From: Brevibacillus reuszeri
GTDB lineage: Bacteria > Bacillota > Bacilli > Brevibacillales > Brevibacillaceae
Length of the DNA: 64,000 bases
Direction of reading: 5' to 3'
Assembly: GCF_001187725.1 (NCBI RefSeq)
Contig: NZ_LGIQ01000009.1
Coordinates: 1,983,493-2,047,492 of the forward strand
Shown: positions 1-9,035 of the stretch, one piece after another
How the letters are laid out: each line of letters opens with the position of its first letter
How positions within the stretch are numbered: the stretch's first letter is position 1
Position numbers and translations under genes: made by a program
The notes under the pieces: model-generated
What the model was told of the DNA's origin: nothing
Seen by the model: only the letters and a program-made list of their open reading frames with translations
The model's database searches: none

Positions 1-517
1 CAAGGGAGCAACCACGCGTAAAATATCGGAGCTCGCAGGGGTCAATGAAGTAACGATTTTTCGCCATTTCAAAACCAAGGTTGCGATTCTGGAGGAGCTG
101 TTAAAGGATATCCTTGATGTACGGCAGCAGCTGGAGCAAGGAATTCAGGGCGAGTATGCAGATATCAAGCAATTGCTAGTAAATTATGCGAGAACCTATT
201 TCAATTTGCTGGTGGAGCGAAAGGAAATTTTGATGATCTGCATGATTGAAGCGGATAATCAACCAGAGGTCGTCAAGCTATTTAGCAGTCTTCCGGTAAC
301 AGCTGTTGATGTCTTGTGCAACAAGCTAAAGGAATTCGAAGAACAAGGGCATTTGCCAAAGGGTGATCCTTGTACGGCTGCCCTGATGTTTATTTCCACC
401 TTCTTCTACGCGTTTATGGCCAAATACCGGGTAAATGTTGATTTGGACATCGAAGAGGAAAAGCTGTTCGAGAACGCTTCAGACATTTTATTGCAAGGAA
501 TCAACTGCAAGAAATAA
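1..517 (+). CDS. TetR family transcriptional regulator (5' end missing)
   Basis: The reading frame is open from base 2, so the gene starts upstream of the window and 171 residues are visible. They begin inside the N-terminal helix-turn-helix (TTRKISELAGVNEVTIFRHF), which is typical of TetR repressors. A long helical ligand-binding and dimerisation domain follows. The stop lies 33 bp before the membrane-fusion protein gene, on the same strand. TetR proteins next to efflux operons usually repress them and are released by a pump substrate, so this is probably the local regulator of the RND pair. That role is inferred from position; no operator can be examined because the promoter is outside the window. 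Family assignment is secure, target is not. Confidence 0.85.
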   Translation, partial: KGATTRKISELAGVNEVTIFRHFKTKVAILEELLKDILDVRQQLEQGIQGEYADIKQLLVNYARTYFNLLVERKEILMICMIEADNQPEVVKLFSSLPVTAVDVLCNKLKEFEEQGHLPKGDPCTAALMFISTFFYAFMAKYRVNVDLDIEEEKLFENASDILLQGINCKK

Positions 518-550
518 CAAAACAGATGATACATAGGAGCGGGGGAAGTC

Positions 551-1783
551 ATGAAAAGAAAATGGCTTGTTTCTGTAATGATGCTTGGGATCGTGACGAC
601 TACAGCTTGCAGTGGACAACAGCCCGCAGCTGCACCGGTAAAGGAAGTAAAGCACGTAGTGATGGACGCTGTGAAAAAGGAGCAGGCAACGACTGTTTCG
701 GAGCTTTCCGGTACACTGGCACCTTTGGAAGAGGCGATGGTGTCTTTTGAAGTAGGTGGACGGATTGTAGAGCTGAATCGAAACGAAGGGGATACGGTCA
801 AGGCAGGCGATGTACTTGCCAAGGTCAATGCGCAGGACTATTCCCTCCAGGTAGCCTCGTCCAGTGCTGCTGTACAGCAGAGCGCAGCCAATCTGAGCAA
901 GGTAAACAACGGAGCTCGGGAGCAGGAAATTACACAGGCTCGATTGCTGGTGGAAAAAGCGACGATTGGCTATCAGAAAATGCAGGATGATTTCAAGCGC
1001 ATTGAACAGCTTTATAAAGAAAAGGCGATTTCCAAAAGTGATTTCGACAGCGCTCAGAATGGCTTGACCTTATCGCAAAAGGACTTGGAAAATGCTCAGC
1101 AGGCTTACTCACTCGTGACGCAGGGAGCACGTGCCGAAGACAAGGATTTGAGCCGCGCTACTTACAATCAGGCGGTGATTGCACAAGAAGTGGCAGCCAG
1201 CTCCTTGGCCAAAACACAGCTGCGCTCCCCGATTAACGGTACGATTATTTCCAAGCTTTCCTCGACTGGCTCACTGGTCGGCTCAGGAACACCTGTTTAT
1301 CAGGTAGGCAACATCGATACGCTAAAAGTCGTACTGCCAGTGCCAGACCGCGAAATCTCCATGTGGAAAGAGGGAGAGGTCGTCTCTCTTGATCTTTATG
1401 GGCAAAAACGAGAAGGCAAGGTAACGAAAATCTTTCCTGCCACGAATCAAAGCACCGGAACGATTGGTGTGGAGGTGCAGATTGCAAACGCCAAGCATGA
1501 CTGGTATGCCGGTCAGGTAGTAAAAGCGACCAAGACGATTCAGGGACAGGTCGGCATCTATGCACCTGTAGAGGCTGTCATCAGCAGAGGAAATAACGAT
1601 GCACATGTCTTTATCAATCAGGATGGCAAGGCGGTCAAAACCAGTGTAGAGATTGGTCAGATTACAAACGACAAGCTGGAGATTAAAAGTGGCTTGAAAG
1701 AGGGGGACCAACTGATCGTCAAGGGTGTTGACCGTTTGTTTGACGGCGACCCAATCGAGACGGCAGGAGGTACACAACCGTGA
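551..1783 (+). CDS. RND efflux periplasmic-adaptor-like (membrane fusion) protein
   Basis: This 410-residue HlyD/AcrA-type adaptor starts at ATG 551 behind the SD gcgggggaag. The N-terminus is a signal peptide ending near Cys20 (TTTACSG), a weak lipobox that could make it a lipoprotein. A barrel-sandwich (biotinyl-lipoyl-like) half follows around residues 60-90, then a coiled-coil hairpin of roughly 110-210 rich in A, Q and K, the second lipoyl half (LRSPINGTIISK), and C-terminal beta-barrel and membrane-proximal domains. It overlaps the transporter gene by 4 bp (GTGA), so the two are translationally coupled. In Gram-positives such pairs work without an outer-membrane channel. Substrate is unknown; family assignment is confident. 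Confidence 0.9.
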   Translation: MKRKWLVSVMMLGIVTTTACSGQQPAAAPVKEVKHVVMDAVKKEQATTVSELSGTLAPLEEAMVSFEVGGRIVELNRNEGDTVKAGDVLAKVNAQDYSLQVASSSAAVQQSAANLSKVNNGAREQEITQARLLVEKATIGYQKMQDDFKRIEQLYKEKAISKSDFDSAQNGLTLSQKDLENAQQAYSLVTQGARAEDKDLSRATYNQAVIAQEVAASSLAKTQLRSPINGTIISKLSSTGSLVGSGTPVYQVGNIDTLKVVLPVPDREISMWKEGEVVSLDLYGQKREGKVTKIFPATNQSTGTIGVEVQIANAKHDWYAGQVVKATKTIQGQVGIYAPVEAVISRGNNDAHVFINQDGKAVKTSVEIGQITNDKLEIKSGLKEGDQLIVKGVDRLFDGDPIETAGGTQP

Positions 1784-4700
1784 TCGAGTATATCGTCCGC
1801 AAGCGCAAGATTACCCTGCTGTTTTTCACAATGGTTGTGCTTGTCGGTTTTATGAGCTTTTTCCAGCTGCCGAAGCAAGAGTCACCCGATATTATTGTCA
1901 ATATGGCGATCGTTACGACCATTTACCCTGGGGCTTCTCCGGAAAAGGTAGAGCAGACAGTAACGAAAAAGCTGGAAGAAAAAATAAACGAGCTGCAAGG
2001 CTTAAACTACATCTCTTCCACTTCATCACTCGGTGTTTCCTCGATCATGGTGGAGACCAAAGGCGATGTGGACCCGAAGCAAAAATGGGATGAGCTGCGG
2101 AAAAAGGTAAAGGACGCAGAGGCGGACCTGCCCGCAGACGCCAAACAGCCGATAATTAATGACGATTTGAACCGTACCTTTGTCCAAAGCTTTGCAGTTA
2201 CAGCAGACACAAAAGAAGAGCTGTACAGCCTGCGGACGATGATCAAATCATGGAAAGACCAGCTGCGTACTCTCCCGAATGTAGCGGATGTACTGGTCGA
2301 AGGATTACCCAAGCAAGAGGTTCACATCGAGGTCGATACACAAAAGCTGAGTCAGTATGGAATTACCTGGGGCCAAGTGATGATGGCTGTCAAAAAAGAA
2401 AATGAGAAAATTCCACTTGGCGATTTAACTACCGACAAACGTACCTATCAGCTGAAGCTGGCAGAAAACGAAGATGTCGAAGAATTGAATAAGGTCATTA
2501 TTTCTCGCTCCAAAGACGGCTTCCCGATTTACTTGAAGGACATCGGGTCGGTGAAAATGGCGACAGAAACCGTCGCTTTCAATTCCTACTTTAACGGGAA
2601 GCCAGCGATTACGCTCAGTGTAAACGCAGAGACAGGTAGTGACGTGCCCTCTCTGCAAAAACGACTGGATGAAATGATGCTCACCCTGGATAAATCATTG
2701 CCAGTTTGGGCGGAAAGACATTCCATTTACAGTCAAAATGAACGGGTGGATGATCTGTTTAGCGATCTTACCCGGGAAATGATAATCGCGGTCTTTGCCG
2801 TTTTGCTGGTTTGTACACTCGGCTTAAATGTCATTACATCTTTTGTTGTGGCGCTGGCGATCCCCATCTCGCTTGCAGTCGGACTTTTGTTCCTGCCGTC
2901 ATTGGGCATTTCGCTGAACATGATTTCGATTGTTTCCTTGATCATTGTTCTCGGAATTTTGGTGGATGACGCGGTTGTTGTGAATGACAATATCGAGCGC
3001 CGTCTGTCCGTTCTCGGGGAAAAGCCTTTACGAGCAGCTGTTAACGGTGCAAAGGAAGTATCCATTTCGATTATTACGGCTACTTTGGCAACGATTGCTT
3101 CGTTCGCTCCGCTCATGTTTCTGAATGGTAACGTAGGTCAGTTTATTCGTCCTGTTCCTGCGATTATTTCCCTGACAATGCTGGCGTCCATGATCATGTC
3201 CTTGACAATTATTCCGATTTTCCGTCAATGGTACGAAATGAGACGTAAAGCAGGCGTCGAAGGGTATCGCAAGCCAGCGGGTCTATTAGGCAAACAATTG
3301 ACACAGCTGACTCATTGGTATGCAGGTCGCCTGATGCCGCGCATTTTGAAACGGCCGCTTTTGGCGGGTATGGTTGGAGTCATGATTGGGACTGCTGCAT
3401 ACGGATTGATTCCACTCACCCCTGTGGAGCTGTTTCCAGTCGACGATCGACCGCAATTTCTCGTCGATGTACGTGTTCCGGTCGGCAGCAGCCTGGAAGA
3501 AACGGATCGGGTAGTGACAGGTGTTTCTGATTGGATACGGAAGCAGCCAGCTATTGAAACCGTAGCAGCCTATAGTGGCGGCAGTGCTCCGAAGATGTTT
3601 GGCGGAGATACGGCAGCTGGCAGCGGCATTACTGCAGGGCAGCTTGTCATCCGCTATAACAAAAAGGAAACGAAGATAGAAAACATCATCGAGCCATGGA
3701 CAGAAGAATTTAAGAAAATGTATCCAGAGGCAACGATTATTCCCAAGCAATTGGAGGCGGGTCCTCCCGTCGGCAAGCCGGTTGTCATTCGCATCTATGG
3801 AGATGATATCGAGACGCTACGCTCTCTGTCTGCGCAAGTCAAAGACAAGGTTGCCAGCTTAGCAGGCACTTCAGACGTACAGGATGACTTTGGAGTTCAG
3901 CGTCATACACTGGAGTTTGTCGTTAACAAAGAGCTGATGGAGCAAAAGCTCGTGAACTACACGGATTTGTCCCAAACGCTTCGTCTGGTGAGCGAGGGAA
4001 TTACCGTAAGTGAGTTTGATACGGGCAGTGATTTGGTGGACATGAAGCTGTTTTTGCAAAAAGCAGATGAGGAACCGTCGATTTTGTTCCAAAGGCTCAG
4101 TATTGCCAATGCACGGGGAGAGCTGATCCCGCTTTCTCAGCTGGCAGAAATGAAGCCAACCTTTAGTACCCAGAAGATTCCGCATCGTAATTTATCCCGT
4201 ACCGTGACGATTTCAAGTGATGTAAAAGGACGGACAGCTACGGAAGTGATGGCAGAAATAACGCCGATGCTGTCTGGCATGTCCCTGCCAGAAGGATATC
4301 GCTTTGAAATCGGCGGGGAAACCTCCGAGCAGACCGATATTTTCATCGATATGGGGAAACTGTCGATTCTCGTAGTGTTCCTGATTTTGATTTTGATCGC
4401 AATGCAATTCTACTCGCTTACGATTCCGGTGCTGGTCATGAGTACCGTGTACCTCGCAGTGGCAGGTAGCTTAATTGGCTTGTTTGTCACACAGACACCT
4501 CTTGGGTTTATGACCATGATGGGCGTCATCTCACTGTCAGGGATTGTCGTGAGGAACGGGATTGTGTTCATCGAATTTATCGAAGAGGCGCGTCACGAAG
4601 GCGTGGAGCTGAAGCAAGCGGTGATTCATGCGGGCGAGGCACGCTTGCGGCCGATTCTTTTGACCTCACTTACAGCAGTTGCCGGTTTGATGCCACTTGC

Positions 4701-4890
4701 GATCTCAGGAGATGTCCTGTTCAAGCCACTGGCTGTCACGATTATTTCCGGCCTCTTGTTCTCTACCTTGCTGACGTTGATTGTCGTACCTGCTTTCTAT
4801 ACAGTACTGACGCAGCGCAAAATCAAGAAGCTGGCGAAAAAAGCAGCCAAGCGTCCTGATTTGTATGGACCAGAGGCACAAATGGAATAG
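1780..4890 (+). CDS. RND family efflux transporter (AcrB/MexB-like permease)
   Basis: The protein has 1036 residues, the usual length for hydrophobe/amphiphile RND pumps. One transmembrane helix lies at the N-terminus (about 11-28), then a large extracytoplasmic domain, then a helix bundle around 330-480. A second copy of the same layout follows, with helices near 525-545 and 860-1015. A conserved acidic pair in the fourth-helix region (LGILVDDAVVVNDN, about 390-403) matches the proton-relay aspartates of RND pumps. The start overlaps the adaptor stop by 4 bp. It probably exports drugs, lipids or surfactin-like compounds using the proton gradient. The specific substrate cannot be read from the sequence. 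Confidence 0.93.
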   Translation: MIEYIVRKRKITLLFFTMVVLVGFMSFFQLPKQESPDIIVNMAIVTTIYPGASPEKVEQTVTKKLEEKINELQGLNYISSTSSLGVSSIMVETKGDVDPKQKWDELRKKVKDAEADLPADAKQPIINDDLNRTFVQSFAVTADTKEELYSLRTMIKSWKDQLRTLPNVADVLVEGLPKQEVHIEVDTQKLSQYGITWGQVMMAVKKENEKIPLGDLTTDKRTYQLKLAENEDVEELNKVIISRSKDGFPIYLKDIGSVKMATETVAFNSYFNGKPAITLSVNAETGSDVPSLQKRLDEMMLTLDKSLPVWAERHSIYSQNERVDDLFSDLTREMIIAVFAVLLVCTLGLNVITSFVVALAIPISLAVGLLFLPSLGISLNMISIVSLIIVLGILVDDAVVVNDNIERRLSVLGEKPLRAAVNGAKEVSISIITATLATIASFAPLMFLNGNVGQFIRPVPAIISLTMLASMIMSLTIIPIFRQWYEMRRKAGVEGYRKPAGLLGKQLTQLTHWYAGRLMPRILKRPLLAGMVGVMIGTAAYGLIPLTPVELFPVDDRPQFLVDVRVPVGSSLEETDRVVTGVSDWIRKQPAIETVAAYSGGSAPKMFGGDTAAGSGITAGQLVIRYNKKETKIENIIEPWTEEFKKMYPEATIIPKQLEAGPPVGKPVVIRIYGDDIETLRSLSAQVKDKVASLAGTSDVQDDFGVQRHTLEFVVNKELMEQKLVNYTDLSQTLRLVSEGITVSEFDTGSDLVDMKLFLQKADEEPSILFQRLSIANARGELIPLSQLAEMKPTFSTQKIPHRNLSRTVTISSDVKGRTATEVMAEITPMLSGMSLPEGYRFEIGGETSEQTDIFIDMGKLSILVVFLILILIAMQFYSLTIPVLVMSTVYLAVAGSLIGLFVTQTPLGFMTMMGVISLSGIVVRNGIVFIEFIEEARHEGVELKQAVIHAGEARLRPILLTSLTAVAGLMPLAISGDVLFKPLAVTIISGLLFSTLLTLIVVPAFYTVLTQRKIKKLAKKAAKRPDLYGPEAQME

Positions 4891-4909
4891 ATTTACAAAA
4901 GGAAACAGC

Positions 4910-4948
4910 GACAAACGTCCAGGTATTTGCTTTGGGCGTTTGTCTTTC
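4910..4948 (+). terminator. Rho-independent terminator after the RND operon
   Basis: GACAAACGTCC (4910-4920) pairs with GGGCGTTTGTC (4934-4944), an 11-bp stem with one G-T pair, followed by a short T-rich stretch. It also faces the end of the convergent CPBP protease gene and may serve both. Confidence 0.6.
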
Positions 4949-4953
4949 GTTTG

Positions 4954-5799
4954 CTATGAACGGATAGATTTGCGCCATCCCACCAGAAAAAGAATCGGGA
5001 CTAGCAAAAGCAGGAGCAGGATGGAGATCGTCCAGACGGAATTCAGCAACCAGCTATAATCCACCAGCCAGGGGATTTCCGCCAAGGGCATGTTCTTCAT
5101 TTGAGCTAAAAGCGGAACCTGCATGGCATCTGCAAAAATGTGCAGGATAATCGGAGCTAAAAGTCCCCATCGCAAGGCTGCCAAGGCCCATAGGACACCA
5201 ATCAGGAAAGACTCAAACACGGTTCCAACCCCATGCCCAGGAACATGATAAATAGCAAAAATGATGGAAGGTACAATTAGATAAAGCCACTTTGCTCCAG
5301 TAGGAAAGGGGGCTTTGCGGTAGACAACCATCAAAAGTGCGAGCGGAATGCCGCGGAAGACTACTTCTTCCCATATCGGATTATGCCAGGTAGCAAATAC
5401 GAGCAGGTTTGCTTTGCCTACTAAATCGTTTGGGTTCATTTGATTCGTAGAAACCCAGCCTGTAATCGCCTGAAACAAAAATCCACCCGTTTTTGCCAGA
5501 ATAAAGCCCGCCAAAACGATGAGGAATGCCTCCCCCAGCTTTTTGCGACGGATGAGTGAGTACATTCCTGCCAGATACAGCAGGGTAAACGTCCCAAAAA
5601 TCAGCCAACCGGGAATTTGTACAAAAAATCTCCAGGTCGATTGCGGCCAAAACAAGAGAGAAACCTTGATGGATTCGGACAAAAAACCACTAGTGATAAA
5701 TTGCCCCCAGGTAGCGATGAGAGGCAGCAAGAGGAGTATGGACAGCACGACCAGCAAAAGCGGATTCAGGCACATGTAACGGAGTATACTTTTCCACAT
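4954..5799 (-). CDS. CPBP family intramembrane metalloprotease
   Basis: This 281-residue, very hydrophobic protein has about seven or eight predicted membrane helices. The Abi/CPBP signature is clear: motif 1 WEEVVFRG (EExxxR), motif 2 FAIYHVPGHG, and motif 3 HIFADAMQ. These are the glutamate and histidine residues of the glutamic-type Rce1-like active site. The ATG at 5799 has a GAGGT SD about 8 nt upstream on the minus strand. It is transcribed divergently from the HD-domain gene and convergently to the RND operon. In other bacteria such proteases handle bacteriocin self-immunity or membrane-protein processing. The substrate here is unknown. Confidence 0.85.
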   Translation of the reverse strand: MWKSILRYMCLNPLLLVVLSILLLLPLIATWGQFITSGFLSESIKVSLLFWPQSTWRFFVQIPGWLIFGTFTLLYLAGMYSLIRRKKLGEAFLIVLAGFILAKTGGFLFQAITGWVSTNQMNPNDLVGKANLLVFATWHNPIWEEVVFRGIPLALLMVVYRKAPFPTGAKWLYLIVPSIIFAIYHVPGHGVGTVFESFLIGVLWALAALRWGLLAPIILHIFADAMQVPLLAQMKNMPLAEIPWLVDYSWLLNSVWTISILLLLLLVPILFLVGWRKSIRS

Positions 5800-5953
5800 G
5801 AAGATGACCTCACGATTTTAAATATTTTCCTATATCCTCCTATTTATCAATGAAATGGTCTATGGGATTTTCGGTTTCTTCAGATTTATTTCAGAGTCTG
5901 AAGAATTTCTTAACAGACAAGATAACGATCCTTAAAAGTCTCAACATGCATTC

Positions 5954-5984
5954 GTTTCTCCATGAGAAACGGGTGTGGTATGAT
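5954..5984 (+). promoter_or_regulatory. Probable extended -10 promoter with overlapping inverted repeat (HD gene)
   Basis: TGGTATGAT (5976-5984) is an extended -10 element about 60 bp before the HD-domain gene. Immediately upstream, GTTTCTC and GAGAAAC (5954-5970, 3-nt spacer) form a perfect 7-bp inverted repeat where the -35 would be, a plausible operator. A second inverted repeat, TTCTTCAGA/TCTGAAGAA, lies at 5876-5905. Confidence 0.4.
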
Positions 5985-6043
5985 AGAGGCAAATTACCAG
6001 AGTACATATAGAGAGAGCGTAACATAGGAAGGGAGTGTCCAGG

Positions 6044-7339
6044 ATGCAACAGCCACAACTGCTTCATGAAGAAAAAGTTTTCAAAGACCCAGTTCACCGC
6101 TATGTTCATGTGCGGGACAAATTTATTTGGGATTTGATCAATTCAGCAGAATTTCAACGGCTGCGCCGAATCAAGCAACTGGGCACCAGCTTTTTTACCT
6201 TTCATGGTGGAGAGCACAGTCGTTTTAACCATTCTCTTGGCGTATATGAGCTGATGCGCAGAATTTTGGATACATTTGAGGGACGGATTCAACTGACGTA
6301 TGAGGAAAAGCTCTTATGTCTATGTGCCGCCTTGCTGCATGATGTGGGTCACGGGCCTTTTTCCCACTCGTTTGAAAAGGTGTTCAAGTACCATCATGAG
6401 GATTGGACACGTGCCATTTTGCTAGGGGATACGCAGATTAATCGAATTCTTCGTCGCTTTGACGACGATTTCCCAAAGAAGCTTGCCGAAGTGATTAATA
6501 AAACATACGACAACAAGCTGATTGTCAGTCTGATTTCCAGCCAGCTGGATGCGGACAGGATGGATTACTTGCTGCGCGATGCGTACTATACTGGGGTCAA
6601 TTACGGCAATTTCGAGATTGAACGAATCCTTCGTGTCATGCGCCCGCAAGAGGACGGGATTGTCTTCAAGTTCAGCGGTATGCATGCGGTCGAGGACTAC
6701 ATCATGTCTCGCTACCAAATGTATTGGCAGGTTTATTTCCACCCGGTGACACGAAGTGCCGAGGTTGTGTTGTGCAAAATTTTTCAACGGGCAAAATTGT
6801 TATTTTCACAAGGCTATCCGTTCATTCAACAGCCGATCATGCTTCTACCATTTCTACAGGATAAAGTAGAGCTGGCGGATTATTTGGCGCTCGATGAATC
6901 GATTATTCTCTTCCACATGCAGATGTGGCGAAAAGAAAATGATCCGATATTGAAAGATTTGTGCTCACGTTTTTTGGACAGGAATCTCTTCAAATACGTC
7001 GAATATAATCCAAGGGATTTCCGCTTGCTGGCAGAGCTGAAAAAAGAGTTCCAAGCTGCGGGAATTGATCCTATGTATTATTTGGAGGTAGACACGACCT
7101 CTGATCTTCCGTATGATTTTTACCGTGCCGGCGAAGAAGAGGAGCGGATTCCGATTATGCTCCAAATGCCTTCAGGCGAGCTTGTCGAGCTGTCGCAGAA
7201 GTCTGAGATTGTACAGGCCATTAGCGGAAAAAGGCGATTTGACTACAAATTGTACTTTCCATTGGATAAAGTCATTGCTTTGCCGGGGGATCTCTCCCGG
7301 AAGATTCGAGAACGTCTGGGAGTGATGCAAGATGCTTAA
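6044..7339 (+). CDS. ywfO: HD domain phosphohydrolase (YwfO-like)
   Basis: The protein has 431 residues from ATG 6044. A GTG at 6035 is in frame but sits directly on the SD AGGAAGGGA, so ATG 6044 with about 8 nt spacing is preferred. The metal-binding HD motifs are visible: H in GGEHSRFNHSLGVYEL, HD in LLHDVGHGPFSHS, and a later D in QLDADRMDYLLRDA. This matches the dGTPase/SAMHD1-like HD family. In B. subtilis ywfO is next to ywgA, and the same pair is kept here with an 8-bp overlap. The likely activity is hydrolysis of a nucleotide phosphate; the substrate is not proven for this family member. Confidence 0.88.
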   Translation: MQQPQLLHEEKVFKDPVHRYVHVRDKFIWDLINSAEFQRLRRIKQLGTSFFTFHGGEHSRFNHSLGVYELMRRILDTFEGRIQLTYEEKLLCLCAALLHDVGHGPFSHSFEKVFKYHHEDWTRAILLGDTQINRILRRFDDDFPKKLAEVINKTYDNKLIVSLISSQLDADRMDYLLRDAYYTGVNYGNFEIERILRVMRPQEDGIVFKFSGMHAVEDYIMSRYQMYWQVYFHPVTRSAEVVLCKIFQRAKLLFSQGYPFIQQPIMLLPFLQDKVELADYLALDESIILFHMQMWRKENDPILKDLCSRFLDRNLFKYVEYNPRDFRLLAELKKEFQAAGIDPMYYLEVDTTSDLPYDFYRAGEEEERIPIMLQMPSGELVELSQKSEIVQAISGKRRFDYKLYFPLDKVIALPGDLSRKIRERLGVMQDA

Positions 7340-7856
7340 TCGTCACGCCAAAATTATTCGCCTGATTGAGATTGCAGGCGTTGTGAGCGGGCGGAAAAAA
7401 CTGCAGAAAATGGTGTACATAGGGAAACAGCTGGAGATGGATTTCGATGAACGCTACGAATTTCATATGTACGGACCGTATTCGGAGGAGTTGACTCTCC
7501 GTGTAGACGAGCTGTGCAACATGGGGCTTTTGGATGAACAGATGGAGAGCAAAGGCGCGATTCATATGTATCGCTACAAGCTGAACGAAACCGGACGCGA
7601 TTTTCTTCGCTTCCATGAGGTGGACTTTGGCCTCGGCGAGCGTGCCATCCTGCGAATGAACGAGGAAAATTCCCGTTTTCTTGAGCTCGTTTCTACCATC
7701 CTCTATTTCAACCATTTGCCGTACGAAGAGATGAAGGGCAAAATTTTCACCTTCAAAAGCAAACAGCGTTATACCGAGGAAGAAATTCAGAAGGGCCAGA
7801 CGTTTATTGAAGAGTTGCGAGTATTGATGAAGGAAGACGGTACGAACCTGATGTAA
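7332..7856 (+). CDS. ywgA: YwgA family protein
   Basis: The 174-residue soluble protein starts at ATG 7332, 8 bp before the end of ywfO, so the two are co-translated. The N-terminal part (RLIEIAGVVSGRKKLQKMVYI) looks like a winged-helix or small alpha-beta fold, and the C-terminus is helical and charged. The ywfO-ywgA pair is conserved in Bacillus, which supports the assignment. No catalytic motif is evident and the function is not established. Transcription probably ends at the hairpin just downstream. Confidence 0.75.
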   Translation: MLNRHAKIIRLIEIAGVVSGRKKLQKMVYIGKQLEMDFDERYEFHMYGPYSEELTLRVDELCNMGLLDEQMESKGAIHMYRYKLNETGRDFLRFHEVDFGLGERAILRMNEENSRFLELVSTILYFNHLPYEEMKGKIFTFKSKQRYTEEEIQKGQTFIEELRVLMKEDGTNLM

Positions 7857-7880
7857 GAAGTGAATCGATGACCAGCACGG

Positions 7881-7919
7881 CGTACGAACTTGTAAGAGTT
7901 GAGGTACGTCTTTTTTTTT
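7881..7919 (+). terminator. Rho-independent terminator after ywgA
   Basis: CGTAC plus AACT pairs with AGTT plus GTACG around a short loop (7881-7908), followed by a nine-T run at 7911-7919. Confidence 0.75.
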
Positions 7920-7944
7920 GTTAAAAAAGAGGGGGGACGGTAGG

Positions 7945-8382
7945 GTGCAACATACTTGGTGCAAAGGAAAAATGGCGTGGTTGGTGGCGTTTTTCATGGC
8001 TTTGTTTCTAATCTCTGGCTGTTCTCCAGCCGAAAGCAATGCTCCTAGTAGGCAAGAGAAAACGAATGCAGTAGCTAGCTGGCCATATCCTTTTGTCAAA
8101 ATCGAGGGCCGTGTTTATGTCATCCAAACCAGTGGTGAAGGCAAGGTAGCGAAGGAGCTTATCGGAGAACAAATAGGGAGAGTAGAAATGAAGTACGAGT
8201 TTGAAGGAGAAGAAGGGACAGCGTCGGGAACAGTCATTGTCTCCAATTATTTGGAGGAGGGCACCAAGCTATATGCCATCAAAGGCGTTGATCAGAGCGC
8301 TTCGATTGCGATAGAAGCAGGAGAAGATGAATTTTTCCAAGCTACAGAAGAAGGTGTATTCCAAAAAGAAAAATCGAATTGA
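7945..8382 (+). CDS. Hypothetical lipoprotein
   Basis: The 145-residue protein starts at GTG 7945, about 9 nt after the purine-rich SD gagggggg. An in-frame TTG at 7918 lies within the terminator T-run and is unlikely. The N-terminus is basic, then a hydrophobic stretch ends in the lipobox LISGC, so it is probably a membrane-anchored lipoprotein. The mature part is acidic (GEDEFFQATEEG) and begins with a conserved-looking block, WPYPFVKIEGRVYVI. I do not recognise the family. It sits between two terminators and is probably monocistronic. Confidence 0.7.
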   Translation: MQHTWCKGKMAWLVAFFMALFLISGCSPAESNAPSRQEKTNAVASWPYPFVKIEGRVYVIQTSGEGKVAKELIGEQIGRVEMKYEFEGEEGTASGTVIVSNYLEEGTKLYAIKGVDQSASIAIEAGEDEFFQATEEGVFQKEKSN

Positions 8383-8414
8383 AGCAGAAAAAATCGTCAA
8401 GACGTTGTCGCCAT

Positions 8415-8444
8415 GTCAGCCATTCAAATGGGCTGACTTTTTTT
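8415..8444 (+). terminator. Rho-independent terminator after the lipoprotein gene
   Basis: GTCAGCC (8415-8421) and GGCTGAC (8431-8437) form a perfect 7-bp stem with a 9-nt loop, followed by seven Ts. Confidence 0.85.
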
Positions 8445-8553
8445 GTCTCAGGGGGAGCAGGCATAATACGAGCATTGCTCCTTGACAAGTACATAGAACA
8501 AACTGAAGCGACTATGGATGAGGAACCACAAGCGACAAGAGGAGGAAGAGGTC

Positions 8554-8934
8554 GTGGGAATCAAGCAAGTATGGTTGTGGCTGACACTCGTCATCGTGCT
8601 ACTTCTTACAGCAGTAACGGCATGGAGTGCATCAAGATCACCTGAGATAAAAATTGTTTATGTTTACAGCGATAGCTGTGGGTATTGCACGAGCTTTGGA
8701 CCAACCTTTGAGAAGGTCATGCAGGAGTACCCCGCAGATATCATCGATCGATTGGATATTAACAAAAAGCAGGGGCTGGATGAGGCGCTCAATTTGGGAG
8801 CAGAGGCTACGCCCACGATTATTATCGTGGAAAAGGGGCAAGTCAAAGACAAGCTGGAAGGCGATGTGCCGGAACATCATTTGCGGGAATTTTTGCAAAA
8901 AAACATAAATGAATCTCTTTCTAAAAATGGGTAA
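8554..8934 (+). CDS. Membrane-anchored thioredoxin-like protein
   Basis: The 126-residue protein starts at GTG 8554, 8 nt after the strong SD AGAGGAGG (8538-8545). The in-frame ATG at 8518 would put that SD inside the gene. A single N-terminal helix (VWLWLTLVIVLLLTAVTAW) anchors a thioredoxin fold outside the membrane. The redox motif is CGYC in SDSCGYCTSF, and the cis-proline loop is EATPTIII. It probably reduces or forms disulfides in exported proteins. That is notable because the next large gene encodes a secreted protein with paired cysteines. Fold is clear; partner is inferred. Confidence 0.82.
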   Translation: MGIKQVWLWLTLVIVLLLTAVTAWSASRSPEIKIVYVYSDSCGYCTSFGPTFEKVMQEYPADIIDRLDINKKQGLDEALNLGAEATPTIIIVEKGQVKDKLEGDVPEHHLREFLQKNINESLSKNG

Positions 8935-9035
8935 TATAGGTAAAATATCTGAAAAGGAAATGATGGACGAGTGATGATAACCAGATGACACCGTTCATTT
9001 CGAATGATAGAACCTGAGTAGGAAGGTGATTCATT

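Noticed and set aside
8379-8645. 88-codon plus-strand frame after the lipoprotein gene
   Set aside because: It contains a strong terminator (8415-8444) in its first third and overlaps the thioredoxin-like gene in another frame.
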